Below are positions 26,028-42,864 of a DNA stretch of 64,000 nucleotides, one piece after another. The notes beneath the pieces are model-generated. The model searched no databases. It worked only from the letters and a program-made list of their open reading frames with translations, and was not told the DNA's origin. This stretch comes from Cacajao melanocephalus (Eukaryota; Chordata; Mammalia; Primates; Pitheciidae), in assembly GCA_963573385.1 (NCBI GenBank), contig CAUYLG010075815.1, forward strand, positions 23,310-87,309. The letters are read 5' to 3'. The stretch's first letter is position 1. Each line of letters opens with the position of its first letter. The translations under genes were made by a program, and so were the position numbers.

Positions 26028-26566
26028 TAAAAAACTAATAATTTTGTTCCTAGTGGGAAAAAATTTCATTAGCTCATTTAATTTTCCTTCAGTTCTGTGT
26101 CTCCCAGCTTCATTAAGATCAGATGTGGCCAGGAAGCTGAGCTTGGCCACTGTAATAAGTATGTAAGTGACATGTGAACTCCACTTCCAGGCTTATCCCA
26201 TGGGAACCTCTCCTGTCAATTCTTTCACAGCCTCTCTTCCTGGATCAATATCCAGGGGAACCTTGGAAGATTCATGCTGAAGAAGGGAGAGCCTCCATCA
26301 GCCTGGGTCCCTGAATCACTGCATGGAGCAGAGCATGCAGGCCCCTCCATCACCAGATGGCTTTACATGAGAAAACACCATTAAGCCACTGATACTTGGG
26401 AGTTTATCTGTCACAGCACTTAATAATACCTTAGCTAATATATTCCATCCTCCACACATTGCTTTATCCAAAATGCACTGCTCTGCTACTGAGACTCACT
26501 TTGATAGATTAGAATAGATAAGGCTTCTCTGAGCATTTACCAACATGTACTCCACTCAACCCATAC

Positions 26567-26786
26567 CTTGGCTTGCTGGCATCCCAGGACCCTGTCCAGT
26601 TCAAGGGCTCCGGTGCCTGGAAGCGCCTCTCTGCCAGGGGTGGGGCAGCATATGGAACTCCAAGGAACTGGTCTACTTGCTTCCATGAGGTGCCCACCTG
26701 GATGGCCTGGGACCTGCCCAGCAGCCGGCCATGCGTGGCAATGGGCACAGAAGGTACAGATGCCTCATAGCTGAGCAGAGAGAGTC
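26567..26786 (-). CDS. TG: TG exon 38 (start of ChEL domain)
   Basis: The exon is 220 nt, with acceptor CTTTCCCAACAG|GA after a long C/T tract and donor AGCCAAG|GTATGG. The two leading bases complete a Gly codon. It encodes LSLLSYEASVPSVPIATHGR, then LLGRSQAIQVGTSWKQVDQ, FLGVPYAAPPLAERRFQAPE and PLNWTGSWDASKPR. FxGVPYAxPPxxxxRF is the hallmark N-terminal segment of type-B esterase domains, and NWT is a potential N-glycosylation site. In human TG this exon carries goitre/hypothyroidism variants in the VPYAAPP region (established knowledge). Ala replaces the Ser that I recall at VPIST. A partial copy of this exon lies 1.28 kb downstream. Confidence 0.95.
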
Positions 26787-27084
26787 CTGTTGGGAAAGGG
26801 AAGGGAAAGGGGTGAGGAAGGGGAGAGGCCTGAGTAAGTGCTCTCTCCACTGGCATTCTGAATGTGCTTTCACCAAAAGAAAAATCACTGCTTTTTGTAC
26901 CTTGAAAATGTCAGTCATTTATTCAGACCCCTACAGCTTAAATCTAGTCTGGTCTTCAAAGTAAACAAACAAAAAAATTAGCAAAGAAAGCTGATTTTTA
27001 TTAGGCACCAAAACGTACAGAATGCAATGCTAATCTCTTCTATGCATAGGTCCAGGCCCAGGACCCCTTACCCGCACCCTGGGG

Positions 27085-27707
27085 CCTTTTGAAAGAACAG
27101 AGAAGCACGGCACTAGACAAGGATGTCCTCTCTCACCACTCCTATTCAACATAGTATTGGAAGTTCTAGCCAGAGCAGTTAGGCAAAAATAAGAAATAAA
27201 GTGTATTCAATTAGGAAAAGAGGAAGTCGAATTGTCTTTACTTGCAGATGACATGATTGTATGTTTACAAGACCCCATCGTCTCAGCTCAAAATCTCCTT
27301 AAACTGATAAGCAACTTCAGCAAAGTTTCAGGATACAAAATCAGTGTGCAGAAATCACAAGCATTTCTATACACCAATAACAGACAAACAGAGAGCCAAA
27401 TCATGAGCGAACTCCCATTCACAATTGCTACAAAGAGAATAAAATACCTAGGAATATATCTAACAAAGGATATAAAGGACCTCTTCAAGGAGAACTACAA
27501 ACAAAATAAGAGAGGACACAAACAGATGGAAAAACATTCCATGTTCACGGTTAGGAAGAATCAATATTGTGAAAATGGCCATACTGCCCAAAGTAATTTA
27601 TAGATTCAAAGCTATCCGCATCAAGCTACCAATGACCTTCTTCACAGAACTGAAAAAAACCACCTTAAACTTCATATGGAACCAAAAGAGAGCCCACATA
27701 GCCAAGT
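27085..27707 (+). mobile_element. L1 ORF2 fragment (RT domain), 5'- and 3'-truncated
   Basis: This is sense L1PA/L1PB-type ORF2. A run from 27232 encodes the RT active-site region, but with [10 protein letters not shown] in place of the usual F/YADD text, followed by the conserved [17 protein letters not shown] stretch. About 14 nt are missing near 27502 compared with the usual L1 text, shifting the frame. It stops abruptly at 27707 with no A-tail. It lies in the TG intron upstream of exon 38. Confidence 0.85.
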
Positions 27708-27764
27708 CAGCCTTTTCTCTGAGTGCATACATTTCTGGTATTTCTATCTGTTTCTACTAGAACA

Positions 27765-27850
27765 CCAATCATATTAGATTAGGGCCCCACTCATTGACTT
27801 GATTTAAACTTAATTATCTCTTTGAAGGTCCTATCTCTAAATATAGTAAT
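27765..27850 (-). repeat. MLT1-like MaLR fragment
   Basis: The short segment 'attagattagggccccactcattgacttgatttaaacttaattatctctttgaaggtcctatctctaaata' matches, in reverse orientation, the middle of the MLT1-like LTRs elsewhere in the window. Confidence 0.6.
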
Positions 27851-28465
27851 GACACAGGATCCTTTGGGTGCCACTTTGGCAGCCAGAAACCTCTGTGACT
27901 GACAGCACTTCTGCTCACGTTTCACTTGTACCCCCTGGACTTACCCCACCCACTGTCTGACAGGCTGCGCTCAGCTCACACTACCAGCCCAGATCCCATG
28001 CCCACTGAGAGTGAGCCAGGTGCAGAGCAGTGAGGGGCATGTGAGTGAGTGAGAGCAGGCTCTGGCCACAGCACACAGCCAGGAGTGCCAGCTGCTGAGG
28101 TCAGGTGGGCAGCTGCAGGTGCTGGCACAGGTTCATGCTCTGTGTGAGGCTGCAGTTGGACCAAGAGTATTGCAAATATATTCTTCCTTAGGTGCTGGCT
28201 GGCATCTAGATGAGGGCAACATGATAGTGCCCAATAACTTGGAGATGCCAGCAACCATGGAACTCCAGCATTTCACAGTTTGTTCATTTCTTCTGTCTTC
28301 AGCATGGCGAATTGGGTTGTAGGGTGTGTGTTTCAGCTTGTTATTACATCTGATTTGGTCCCACTGCCTTGCTCTGACGTAGAGATCCTGGGCTGGCCAA
28401 CCCTGCTGCCCCTTACTCTCATGTGTGGTGGCCAGCAGCGCTGGCAGAGAGCAGGAGGGGTATAG
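27851..28465. other. Unassigned, possibly LTR-related intron sequence
   Basis: This is GC-richer than its neighbours. It adjoins an ERV1-like LTR in the same orientation and may be part of the same element, but I could not identify a family. No coding exon was recognised. Confidence 0.35.
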
Positions 28466-28910
28466 TGTTACAGCTCCTTTTCCACCTTCTGTTCAGTAGG
28501 TTCTGGGTTCTTGTCCCAAGAAGAATGAAGTTACATGGACAACCAGAGAGTAAGCAAAGCAGAGAAGAGTTTTATTGAGTGATAGAACAGCTTTCAGCAG
28601 AGAGGGGACCCAAAGAGGGTAGCCTCTACCTGAAGATGGGTAGTCCCAATGTGTGGCTGAGTCTTCGGTTTTTATGGGCTCAGAATGTGGGAGTGCACAC
28701 TGATTGATCCACTGATGGGCCTGGAAAAAGCACCATTTGGTTGACTAAAAGGCAGTGAGGAAGTTCTCACTCCAGGTTGTGGATTCTACGTGGAATGGGC
28801 AGCCCGGTCTGCAGGCTTCAGGCTGTCTTCTGGCTTGAAGGTTGGGTTTCACTAGGGACCTGACCCCATGTGCCCAGGAATCTGTCTGTTTCCTGAAACT
28901 ATCAGTAACA
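28466..28910 (-). mobile_element. ERV1-like LTR (probable solo LTR)
   Basis: On the minus strand it reads TGTTACTG... and ends ...GTAACA, the TG...CA form of an LTR. An AATAAA poly(A) signal sits in the R-like part near 28570 and a typical U5-like stretch follows. I see no gag, pol or env remnant attached and no clear target-site duplication. It is an old, non-coding endogenous retroviral LTR. The family name is not assigned and the boundaries are approximate. Confidence 0.55.
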
Positions 28911-28987
28911 TTCTGATGTGTACTGGGAGTTAAGTCACCAAAGACTTAAGGAATAGGAAAATGTTGCCAGAGTGAAATTGGGAACTG

Positions 28988-29028
<41 letters not shown>
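28988..29028. repeat. (AC)n microsatellite
   Basis: There are about 19 uninterrupted AC units followed by AATT. It is in TG intronic sequence; in the TG sense it reads (GT)n. Confidence 0.97.
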
Positions 29029-29029
<1 letters not shown>

Positions 29030-29359
29030 TAGCAATGGTAAAAATATAAATAAACATACAATAATTTTTTTCTCATTATTTGATCTATGTAAAAATTATT
29101 GATAGCTTAAAAAATAACAATTTACTTTGTACTTTGTAATATATATAGAAGTAAAAAGTATGACAGTGGTACTATGAAGGGCAGAGGGGAAAAATGAAAA
29201 TATACTGTTAGGAGATTTTATGCTGTATGTGAAGTCATATAATATTATTTGAAAATAAATTGTAATAATATGAAATTATTATATTTTAACCTGTTGGCCA
29301 ACCAAAAAGTAAAAGAAATAAAATGAATGAGCCGTTTGTGATGATAAAATTAAACGATA

Positions 29360-29650
29360 AATTAGACCCAATCTAAAGAAGCAAACAAAGATAAAAAATG
29401 AACAAAGAAAAGATGAGACAAATAGAAAATAAATAGCAGGGTACTAGATGTAAATCTAATAATATCAATAATTACATGAATCATAAATTGTCTGGACACT
29501 CCAATTACAAGGTAGAGATTTTTAGATTGGATAAAAACAGACCTGTGTGGTTCACAAAATATATTCACTTAGAACATACAGACAGGTAGATTAAAAGTAA
29601 AAAGATGGCCAATGTATGTGTGTATATATATATAAGCAAATACTTAAAAA
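29360..29650 (+). mobile_element. Ancient L1 fragment (5' region of ORF2)
   Basis: It matches the L1M ORF2 start region in order: 'gacaaatagaaaataaatagcagg', 'aaatctaataatatcaataattacatgaat', 'ctggacactccaattacaaggtagagatt', 'ttggataaaaacagacc', 'gtagattaaaagtaaaaagatgg'. It is strongly diverged with a TA-rich run at the end. Confidence 0.65.
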
Positions 29651-30329
29651 AGTTTTAAAAAGAAAAGAATATGCTGGGAGAATTCTACCTCCAAATAGGA
29701 CAAGTAGCAGGGCCTGGATGTACCATATCACATTTAACAATGGAAAAAACAATGTTTTTCAGACCTGGAGTATCAAAAACCTCAGAATTCTCATTCTTAA
29801 CAATGGGGAAACAAATAAGGTAAGCACCATGCTTATCCTAGTTCACTGCCTGGAGAAAATTTTCACGCCACAGAGGAGGGAGAATGAAGCTAGGTACATT
29901 TTGTAGTCTCTTTGAGTTGAAGAGATGAAGTTAAAATTCAGGTGGGGAGAGGAGGCAAGAAGTCTAGAACTCACCAGAAGGGATACTGGAAAGCAGATAG
30001 CTTCAGAAAGTGAGGGCTACAGAAACCTGCAAAAGAACACTGAGCCTTTAGCTGAGTTCTAACTGAAGCACATGTGTGAAGAAACTACCCAAACCAGGTC
30101 ATTTGTAATTAAGAATTGATTTAAAAATTTCTAGGGTAACCATTTTAAAAAATGATATTAAAAAGGGGGAAATAAAGATAGTACAAAAATAGTAATAAGA
30201 TACTGAGTAATATAAACGAAGAAAAGGAGAGTAAGGAAACAAAAATAGACGGGTAATTAGATTAAAACCATAATGAGATAATACTTAAACCCAATTGTAA
30301 TCAGTAATTACTCACATAGAAAGAGAGAA

Positions 30330-31055
30330 ATCACTTTTATTAAGACAAAACCTCATACTTCCAGAACACTTCCTTCTGACACACTAGATGTGTGGAATTT
30401 TTGTACCATATTGAAAATTCTCCAATGCCAGCTGCACATCCTACAATTCCATTGAATTCTGGTACTAACCAGAATTAGTGCAGACTCCAAAGGTTAAGGG
30501 CTCAGGCCCACAAGGCTGGCTCCCACTTCAGATGCCAACTGAAAGCGGTTGGCTTCCAAAAGAACCAAAACTTCTTTCTGACTTGGTTACAAACAGGAGG
30601 TTCCCATAACCCTTGTGTTTGATGATTTTCCAGAACAGCTCAAAGAACTTAGGAAAACACTTACGTTTAACAGTTTACTATAAACAAGATTACAAGGTAC
30701 ACAGGTAAACAGTGAGATGAAGAGGTACATACGGCAAGTTATCTGAGAAGGGGCGCAGAGCTCCTGTGTTCTCACCAGCCATGCCACCCTCCCAGCACCT
30801 TCATGTCTTCAGAAACTTGTAAGCTTTTCAAACCTCTTACTCGTCTGTGCGTCTGTGTGTGTATGTGTATGTGTGTGTGTGTGAGATGGAAGCTTCACTA
30901 TACAGTCATAATTGATTAACTAACTGACCATTGGGGATTAAGTCAATATTCAGTCCCTCTCCCATCCCTGGAGGTAGGGGATGGGGCTAAAAATTCTAAC
31001 CCTTTAATCACATAAGAGGGGTAACCAGCACCTTCCTGAGGCTATCCAGGAGACC
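30330..31055 (+). repeat. LTR-like dispersed repeat, copy A (with internal GT repeat)
   Basis: It is co-linear with 61270-61930: shared landmarks 'aagggc.cag..ccacaag.ctg', 'cccacttcagat', 'agaact.aggaaaa', 'cagttta.tataaa', 'attacaa..tacaggt.a.cagt.agatg', 'attgattaa' occur in the same order. A (GT)n run sits inside at about 30850-30885. I do not name the family. It may be an ERVL-type or other LTR. Confidence 0.65.
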
Positions 31056-31174
31056 ATGATACCAATCAGCTTATGTACACACAAACAGAGACTTATCGTT
31101 TTGGAGATTCCAAGCATTTTAGGAGCTGCGTGCCAGGAAACAAGTGGGGAGAAAGAGATGAGGGGACAGAAACT

Positions 31175-31200
31175 AAATATATATATATATATTTTTTTTT
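31175..31200. repeat. (TA)n/T-run simple repeat
   Basis: About ten TA units are followed by nine T. Confidence 0.9.
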
Positions 31201-31260
31201 ATGTCACAGTAAAAATGTTATCCTTTTATGAAATGAAACAATCTTGTTCTTAAACTTATG

Positions 31261-31335
31261 GTTTATCACCTAGAACAATGCTAGGCATATAGTCAATGTT
31301 CAATAATTTTTTAAGTAAATAAATAAATGAATAGC
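31261..31335 (+). repeat. MIR/L2-like 3' end
   Basis: 'cctagaacaatgctaggcatatagtcaatgttcaataat' followed by (AAATA/AATGAATA) text matches the usual MIR/L2 ending in sense orientation. Confidence 0.55.
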
Positions 31336-36444
<5,109 letters not shown>

Positions 36445-36565
36445 TCAGCAAAGATTCTGTGCAAAAAAAGATTTAGAAAGCTAGAAGAGAAGGGGGTTAG
36501 ATGAATGAAAGCACTGTGGAACAGAACTTTAAAACTTGGGAGTTGGGAGCTTGGAAAAATAAGAT

Positions 36566-36626
36566 AACCTGTATTTTTCTCTTATTCTTAAGTAGGTACC
36601 TGTCATCCATTTTCACTGTGAGAACC
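36566..36626 (+). repeat. Short repeat, order A-B
   Basis: Block A (36566-36588, text AACCTGTATTTTTCTCTTAT then TCT) is followed directly by block B (36589-36626, TAAGTAGGTACCTGTCATCC ... AGAACC). The same blocks occur in the opposite order at 37767-37823. Confidence 0.9.
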
Positions 36627-37284
36627 TTATGTTAACTTTCTGTGTGCTGAGGTGAGAGTGTGTATTAAAGTAAAATAGAGATGAAAGTAATTGAATTTGA
36701 AGATCACAATAAACATCATGAATAGGTGGTTGGTTAGAACCACTTCTTGCATATGGAAATCTTCCAGAAGAATGCAGAAAAATGAGATGTAAAGAAGAAT
36801 ATAAACTATGGGCCAAAATTGTCAATGAATATGGGGAAAGATTGAATTATCAGAAAAATGCCAGAAAGGAGGAAATTTAGAGGGTGCCAAATTTGTATGC
36901 TGTAAGTTTTAAAGGATGAAGGGGTTTTTCTTGCATGAATATAGAAATATAATGGTCTAGAACTGGCAAGGAGAAACTGAGAGAATGTTGCAATGGCTTT
37001 AGGAATTTGGGGTGTGGGACAATGAATAAGCTTGTTCTTGAAAGGACTATTTGAAGGTACTTGGTATTTGAAGATCAGCTAGGTTTTAGTTGAGGCAAAC
37101 AGGAGAAATATAGAGAGAAGTTGTCATATGCTTCCATTTGGAATATTACAATATGCACTTAGGATTCTAAAGAGAACCATTCTATAAGCCTTTTCAAAGT
37201 GACTCCTTAAGGACAGGAAGTGCAAGTCCACATGCTGTATCTTGTATCTCTGTATCTTGTGCCCAAGTGGGCATCTGCATACTA

Positions 37285-37390
37285 TAAACTACTTGAGATA
37301 AAGGACTGGTCTTGTTTGTACTTGTATGTACTTGTATTTTCAGCATCTAGTTCACAATTTAGGAAATACTAGGCTTTTAATAAGTACTTG
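37285..37390 (+). repeat. L2 3'-end fragment
   Basis: It has the order typical of an L2 end: 'aaactacttgagataaaggactggtcttgtttgtacttgt', 'attttcagcatctagttcacaattt', 'taggcttttaataagtactt'. Confidence 0.6.
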
Positions 37391-37766
37391 TACCTACAGA
37401 ATACTGTAGGTGATACACACATACTTGTGGAAGGACTATATTATACAGTACGTAGTTAATGCCTTTCTTAAATATGCTTCTTGTTTGTTTTTTTCCTTTG
37501 AAGAACAAATATAAGAGTGAAACAAAAATGCCCAAAGTGAAGAGTTGGAGTTTTTGTTTTTTAGCCTACATAACTATAAAACCTTTTTTAAATACTCTCT
37601 TTAAATAATTAAATTACTATGAAACAGGACACCATTTTCCTCATATGAAATTGGTGGTCATTTTTCTTCCGTATGAGAACTTTCCATTTTTTTTATGCTG
37701 TGGTATAATTCATGGATTTTTATTTTAGTGAAAAAAATGCAAATTGTCATTTTTTTTGGTCTCGTT

Positions 37767-37823
37767 TAAGTAGGTACCTGTCATCCAGTTTCACTGTAAG
37801 AACCTATATTTTTCTCTTATTCT
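37767..37823 (+). repeat. Short repeat, order B-A (circular permutation of 36566-36626)
   Basis: Block B' (37767-37804) runs into block A' (37801-37823, sharing AACC). Each block differs from its partner at only a few positions. Confidence 0.9.
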
Positions 37824-37829
37824 AATAGC

Positions 37830-38626
<797 letters not shown>

Positions 38627-39094
38627 CATATGAGACATGCTATTTGTTTATAAAACTGTAGAAGACCATAACAGAATTCTTCAAAGATTTTTTTTTTAAT
38701 TACCACAAACAATTCTGAGAACTACATATAAAAAAATGTTGTTTCTTTTGAGGGCTGAAAAAGTTTGTTCTTGAGAAGATTCGTTCTTTTGGATTAATCC
38801 ATTCTTTTCACTAAATTGTGAATGGGTTTTTAATGGAAAAAAAAGGGACAATTCTTAAGTTTGTATCCCATCTGTTTACATTAAAATAACTTAAGCTATT
38901 AATTAGCTATACATTGTTCTTTGTATCAGTAATTTCAGGAACATGAAGATAATGAGTGAAGGTCACATTGTGCAACTTGCGGTAACATTTTAGGTAATTT
39001 ATCAGCTATTATAAATTTATAAATTATGTAGTGAATTTATCAGTCTGGAAATGGGGAGGAAAAAAAAGAACAAAATGCTTTTAAATGATTGCCT

Positions 39095-39395
39095 GGCTGG
39101 GTGCAGTGGCTCATACCTGTAATCCCAAAACTTTGGAAGACTGAGGTGGACAGATCACTTGAGCCAAGGAATTTGAGACCAGCCTGGGCAACATGGCAAA
39201 ACCCCATCTCTAATAAAAATACAAAAAATTAGATGGGCATGGTGGTGCCCATCTGTATCACGGCTACTCAGAAGGCTGAGGTGGGTAGATCACCTAAGCG
39301 TGGGAGGTCAAAGTTAAGGGGAGCCACAATTGTGCCACTGCACTCTAGCCAGCTGGGTGATAGAATGAGAACCTTTATCAAAAAAAAAAAAAAAA
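39095..39395 (+). mobile_element. AluJ-like element
   Basis: This is a sense Alu, more diverged than its neighbours ('cccaaaactttggaagactgagg', 'gcactctagccagctgggtgat'), with an A15 tail. This fits the older J subfamily. Confidence 0.9.
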
Positions 39396-39649
39396 TCCAA
39401 AAACAAAAACAATTGCCCCAGACATGGGTGCGAGGAAGATGACTACAGTCACATGCTCTTGTCTCTCTGGGCCTAGTACATTTTGCGTACCACACATTTT
39501 CAGACTTCTCTGAGATATTTTCCTTTCTTACAGGCTATTTTAAATTGCCACCCTTTGCCTAATTGTATCTTAATACTGCCACCAAAATATAACAATACCA
39601 GTTAAAATAACATACCAGTTAATATATTTTTATTTGTATAAACCCAGAT

Positions 39650-40110
39650 GTCTTAGTTTATTTTCTATTGCTATAACTGAATACTGCTGACTGGGTATGT
39701 TACAAAGAACATAACTTCATTCTGGAGGTCTGGAAGTCCACGGTTGACAGGTCTGCATCTGACGAGAGCCCTTTTGCTGCAGCATGCCATAGCAGAGGGC
39801 ATCAAGTGGCAAGAGGGCAAGAACATGTATGCCAGCTCAGCTCTGTCTTCCTTTTCTTATAAAGCCACCAGTCCCATCACACCGATCACCTTATCTAATC
39901 CTAATTACCTCTTTTTATTTTTTTATTTTTATTTTTAAAGACTAGTCAAGTGCAGTAGTGAGAAGGGGGGAAGGAGTAGAACAAGGAGTTCGATCTGTAA
40001 CTGACTGTGAACAATCAATTGAGATAACTCACTACCTTTGGACTAGCCTTACCTCTTAAATATTCCATCGCTAGTCAACATATGAATTTAAGGATTACAC
40101 TTTTAGCACA
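39650..40110 (-). mobile_element. MLT1-like MaLR LTR, antisense and interrupted
   Basis: It starts 'tcttagtttattttctattgctataactgaatac' and continues with 'tggaagtccacgg', 'ttataaagccaccagtcccatcac' and 'ctaatcctaattacctc'. About 160 bp of unrelated sequence follow (about 39910-40070), then 'caacatatgaatttaaggatt'. The text is the reverse complement of the elements at 22373 and 51238. It is non-coding. Confidence 0.65.
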
Positions 40111-40200
40111 TGAAATTTGAGAGACACATTCAGTCGATAGCATGAGCGTTCTGATTTAGAGACTATGAGCAAGCAAACTTATCTGATTGTAAACATGCTA

Positions 40201-40248
40201 CTGAGCTATCACTAGACTGAACTATCACTAGACTGAGCTATCATTCTC
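40201..40248. repeat. Three 16-bp tandem units
   Basis: Units CTGAGCTATCACTAGA, CTGAACTATCACTAGA and CTGAGCTATCATTCTC follow one another directly. Confidence 0.9.
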
Positions 40249-40309
40249 TTTATCATGTGTGCAAACCCAATAAGTAACAATAAGTGTTAGTTTTTTATTT
40301 GAAAAAATT

Positions 40310-40640
40310 AAATGACCACAATGTGCCAGGCATTGCAGAAAACAGAAAAATTTATATTGTCCATTACATTCTGGTGTAGACAATAACCAAGATAAATAAG
40401 TAAATATGATGGCAAATGCTGAAGAGAAAAATACAGCAACAAGGGAGAATAGGGAGCTTAGAAGAGGGAGTTGGGGAATATTAAAAGCTTAAATAGAGTG
40501 TTCAGTCAAGTGTTCTTGAGCAGTGACCCTAGAGACATGACTGAAGTAAGGCAATTACCTTGAGTGGGAGATCAGGGATGGGATGAACTTAAGCCAGATG
40601 CATGGAAAGTTCTTTCATGAGAGAAGCTGGGGTTTAGGAA
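40310..40640 (+). repeat. L2-like ancient LINE fragment
   Basis: 'aatgtgccaggcattgcagaaaacag' is followed by 'gaagagaaaaatacagcaacaagggagaatagggag' and 'gagacatgactgaagtaaggcaattacc', the same theme as 9520-10085. Confidence 0.5.
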
Positions 40641-41699
40641 CACACACAGGCAGACAGGTGGATGTGGCAGGGATAGTAAAGGCTTTACTTATAGCTTCAG
40701 TTTTCTTCTTGATGTTTTTATTCACCTAGGATAAGGCACAAATAGCACGACAAGGAAACTATAGATCTAAAATAGAGTGATAATAAACCCTTCCCAATTG
40801 GTTTACTTCACTTAATTCTCCACTTACCCTGACAGTTATTTCTAATGATTCCAGCGCCTTTTGAGCAGCAAAGGAGATTTATCTCTCAGGATATTACCTA
40901 AATATTTCTTCAGCATTCAGTTGTTACTGCAGAAAAACAACCAAGAGCCTCTTACAAAAGAGAAAAGAAACTCTAGTATGGTACTCTTTTAAGATAGGGC
41001 ATGCATCAGCACAACTTCTCAGGAGTGTAGATACTCCATTAATATGCTAATTAAGTGCTTGTCAGGAAGAATTATTTGCTTTTCCTTTCTCTTATCTGTT
41101 TTTCCCTGCATTTAAAATCCAGTCTCTGGCTTCAAAATCTCAATTCACAACAAAAATATTCCTGGGGAAATTTCTGGTACTTGCAGATAGTGCTTAAGTT
41201 GACATTTGGTAGAAATCTCTTTTCTGAGTACCCTCAAAACTTGATGCTTGTACTTAACATGACTGAAATGAATCACCCCAAGGAAGATTGATTTCAAACC
41301 AACATATGGCCGTATGGCATAAATGTTGTTGTGAAGACCCCTGACCACATTATCCACTACTGTAAAGAAAGACAATGCATAGATTTTGAGGGGTTTGTTT
41401 TTATAAGTGGTAGCAAAAGGCTAGTGGTTATGACCTATAAACCTCCATCATAAACATTAGTACTTAATTTTAAGAATTGAGGTGAGTAGCCAGTGGGGGG
41501 ATGTGTAGTACAATAAATTATACATATGGATGACTATTGATCTGAATTTCTTTTTCTAATCAATTTGTTATTTATGTAAATAAAATAAGTGATCATTTGT
41601 ATGGATGTTAACTAACTAGTTTACTATCTGGTACTTTTTGTTTACATGTATAATAAGAAATACGCTCACATTTTATTTACATTAACATTAAGTCTTGCT

Positions 41700-42620
41700 T
41701 TGTTTCCCTTAACACATACCCGTAAACCAAAAGTAAAAGTCTAAATCCCCCCAGCTGACTGAACGGACTCCGCTCTCAGCAAAGGGACCCAAAGAAACCT
41801 GAAAAACTACATCAGACTACTACAGAAAGGAGGGGATAGGACATGCTCATTCTACTTTCCTCACTTTGGAGTTGAAGCATAACTGACCAGCATTAACATT
41901 AAAACAGAGATCTTGAGGGTGACAAAACAGATCCTTTGTAACAATAAGATACCAAACTCCAATCTGACTCTAGTATAACATTACATGACAGATAAAGAAA
42001 GAAATCCAAATATTTTACCCCCAAATATGTCTATTTTCCACATTTTAAAATGGTCCTGCAAAGTCTTATGTGGGGTAAAAATTGTATCTGTAAAGAATCT
42101 CTATTAACATAACTAGATCTTGCCCCCTTCCAGTCCCTTCCAATCCTGAAGAGATTAATTAAAAGCCTAGCACCTTTTAAAGGTCTAAATAGGAAACATT
42201 TGCCATCTCTCATCTCTAAGGCTAGGCCACCTCTGAGACTCACCCATGTAATAAAAATCTTAGTTTCCGTAATGCCTTGTCTTAAGCAAGATAATCCTTT
42301 CTATTGATTCCAGGTTTTTAAGATAATAAGTTAGTACTTTCAACCAGTTGCCAGTCAGAAAATATTTAAATCCATCTATGAGCTGTAACCCTCTCCATGC
42401 CCCTGCTTTAACTTGTCCCACCTTTCCAGACCAAACCAATGTATATCTCAGATGTATTAGTTGATGACTTATGTCTCCCCAAAATATATGAAACCAAGCT
42501 GTAACCCAATCGCCTTGAGCACAGGTTCTCAGTACTTCTTGAGACTGTGCCTTGGGCTGTTGTTACTCATATCTGGCTCAGAATAAACTTAAAAATATTT
42601 TACAGGGTTGAGCTGTTTTT
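41700..42620 (+). mobile_element. Retroviral LTR-like sequence (family not assigned)
   Basis: This stretch of about 0.9 kb ends with a poly(A) signal (AATAAA near 42580) preceded by 'ctgtaacccaatcgccttgagcacaggttctcagtacttcttgag', the kind of R/U5 boundary seen in ERV LTRs. I see no adjacent protein-coding remnant. The start is approximate. Confidence 0.45.
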
Positions 42621-42864
42621 TGTCAGTATAGCTACTATAGTTTGGGAGAATAATTCATAAGAGGAGGCCCTGTGATAATAGAAGCCAGCCTGATATATAT
42701 GTAACTGAACACATGTAATGCACAAATTGAATTATATACATGGTTTATCAAAAGGTGACTAAATTTGAGAAAAGTACATACTTTCATTTACTCATACTCA
42801 AAGTGTTCTATAATTAATATTCTAACAAATTCTAAGTCTTGATATGATACATTAGTACTACCTG

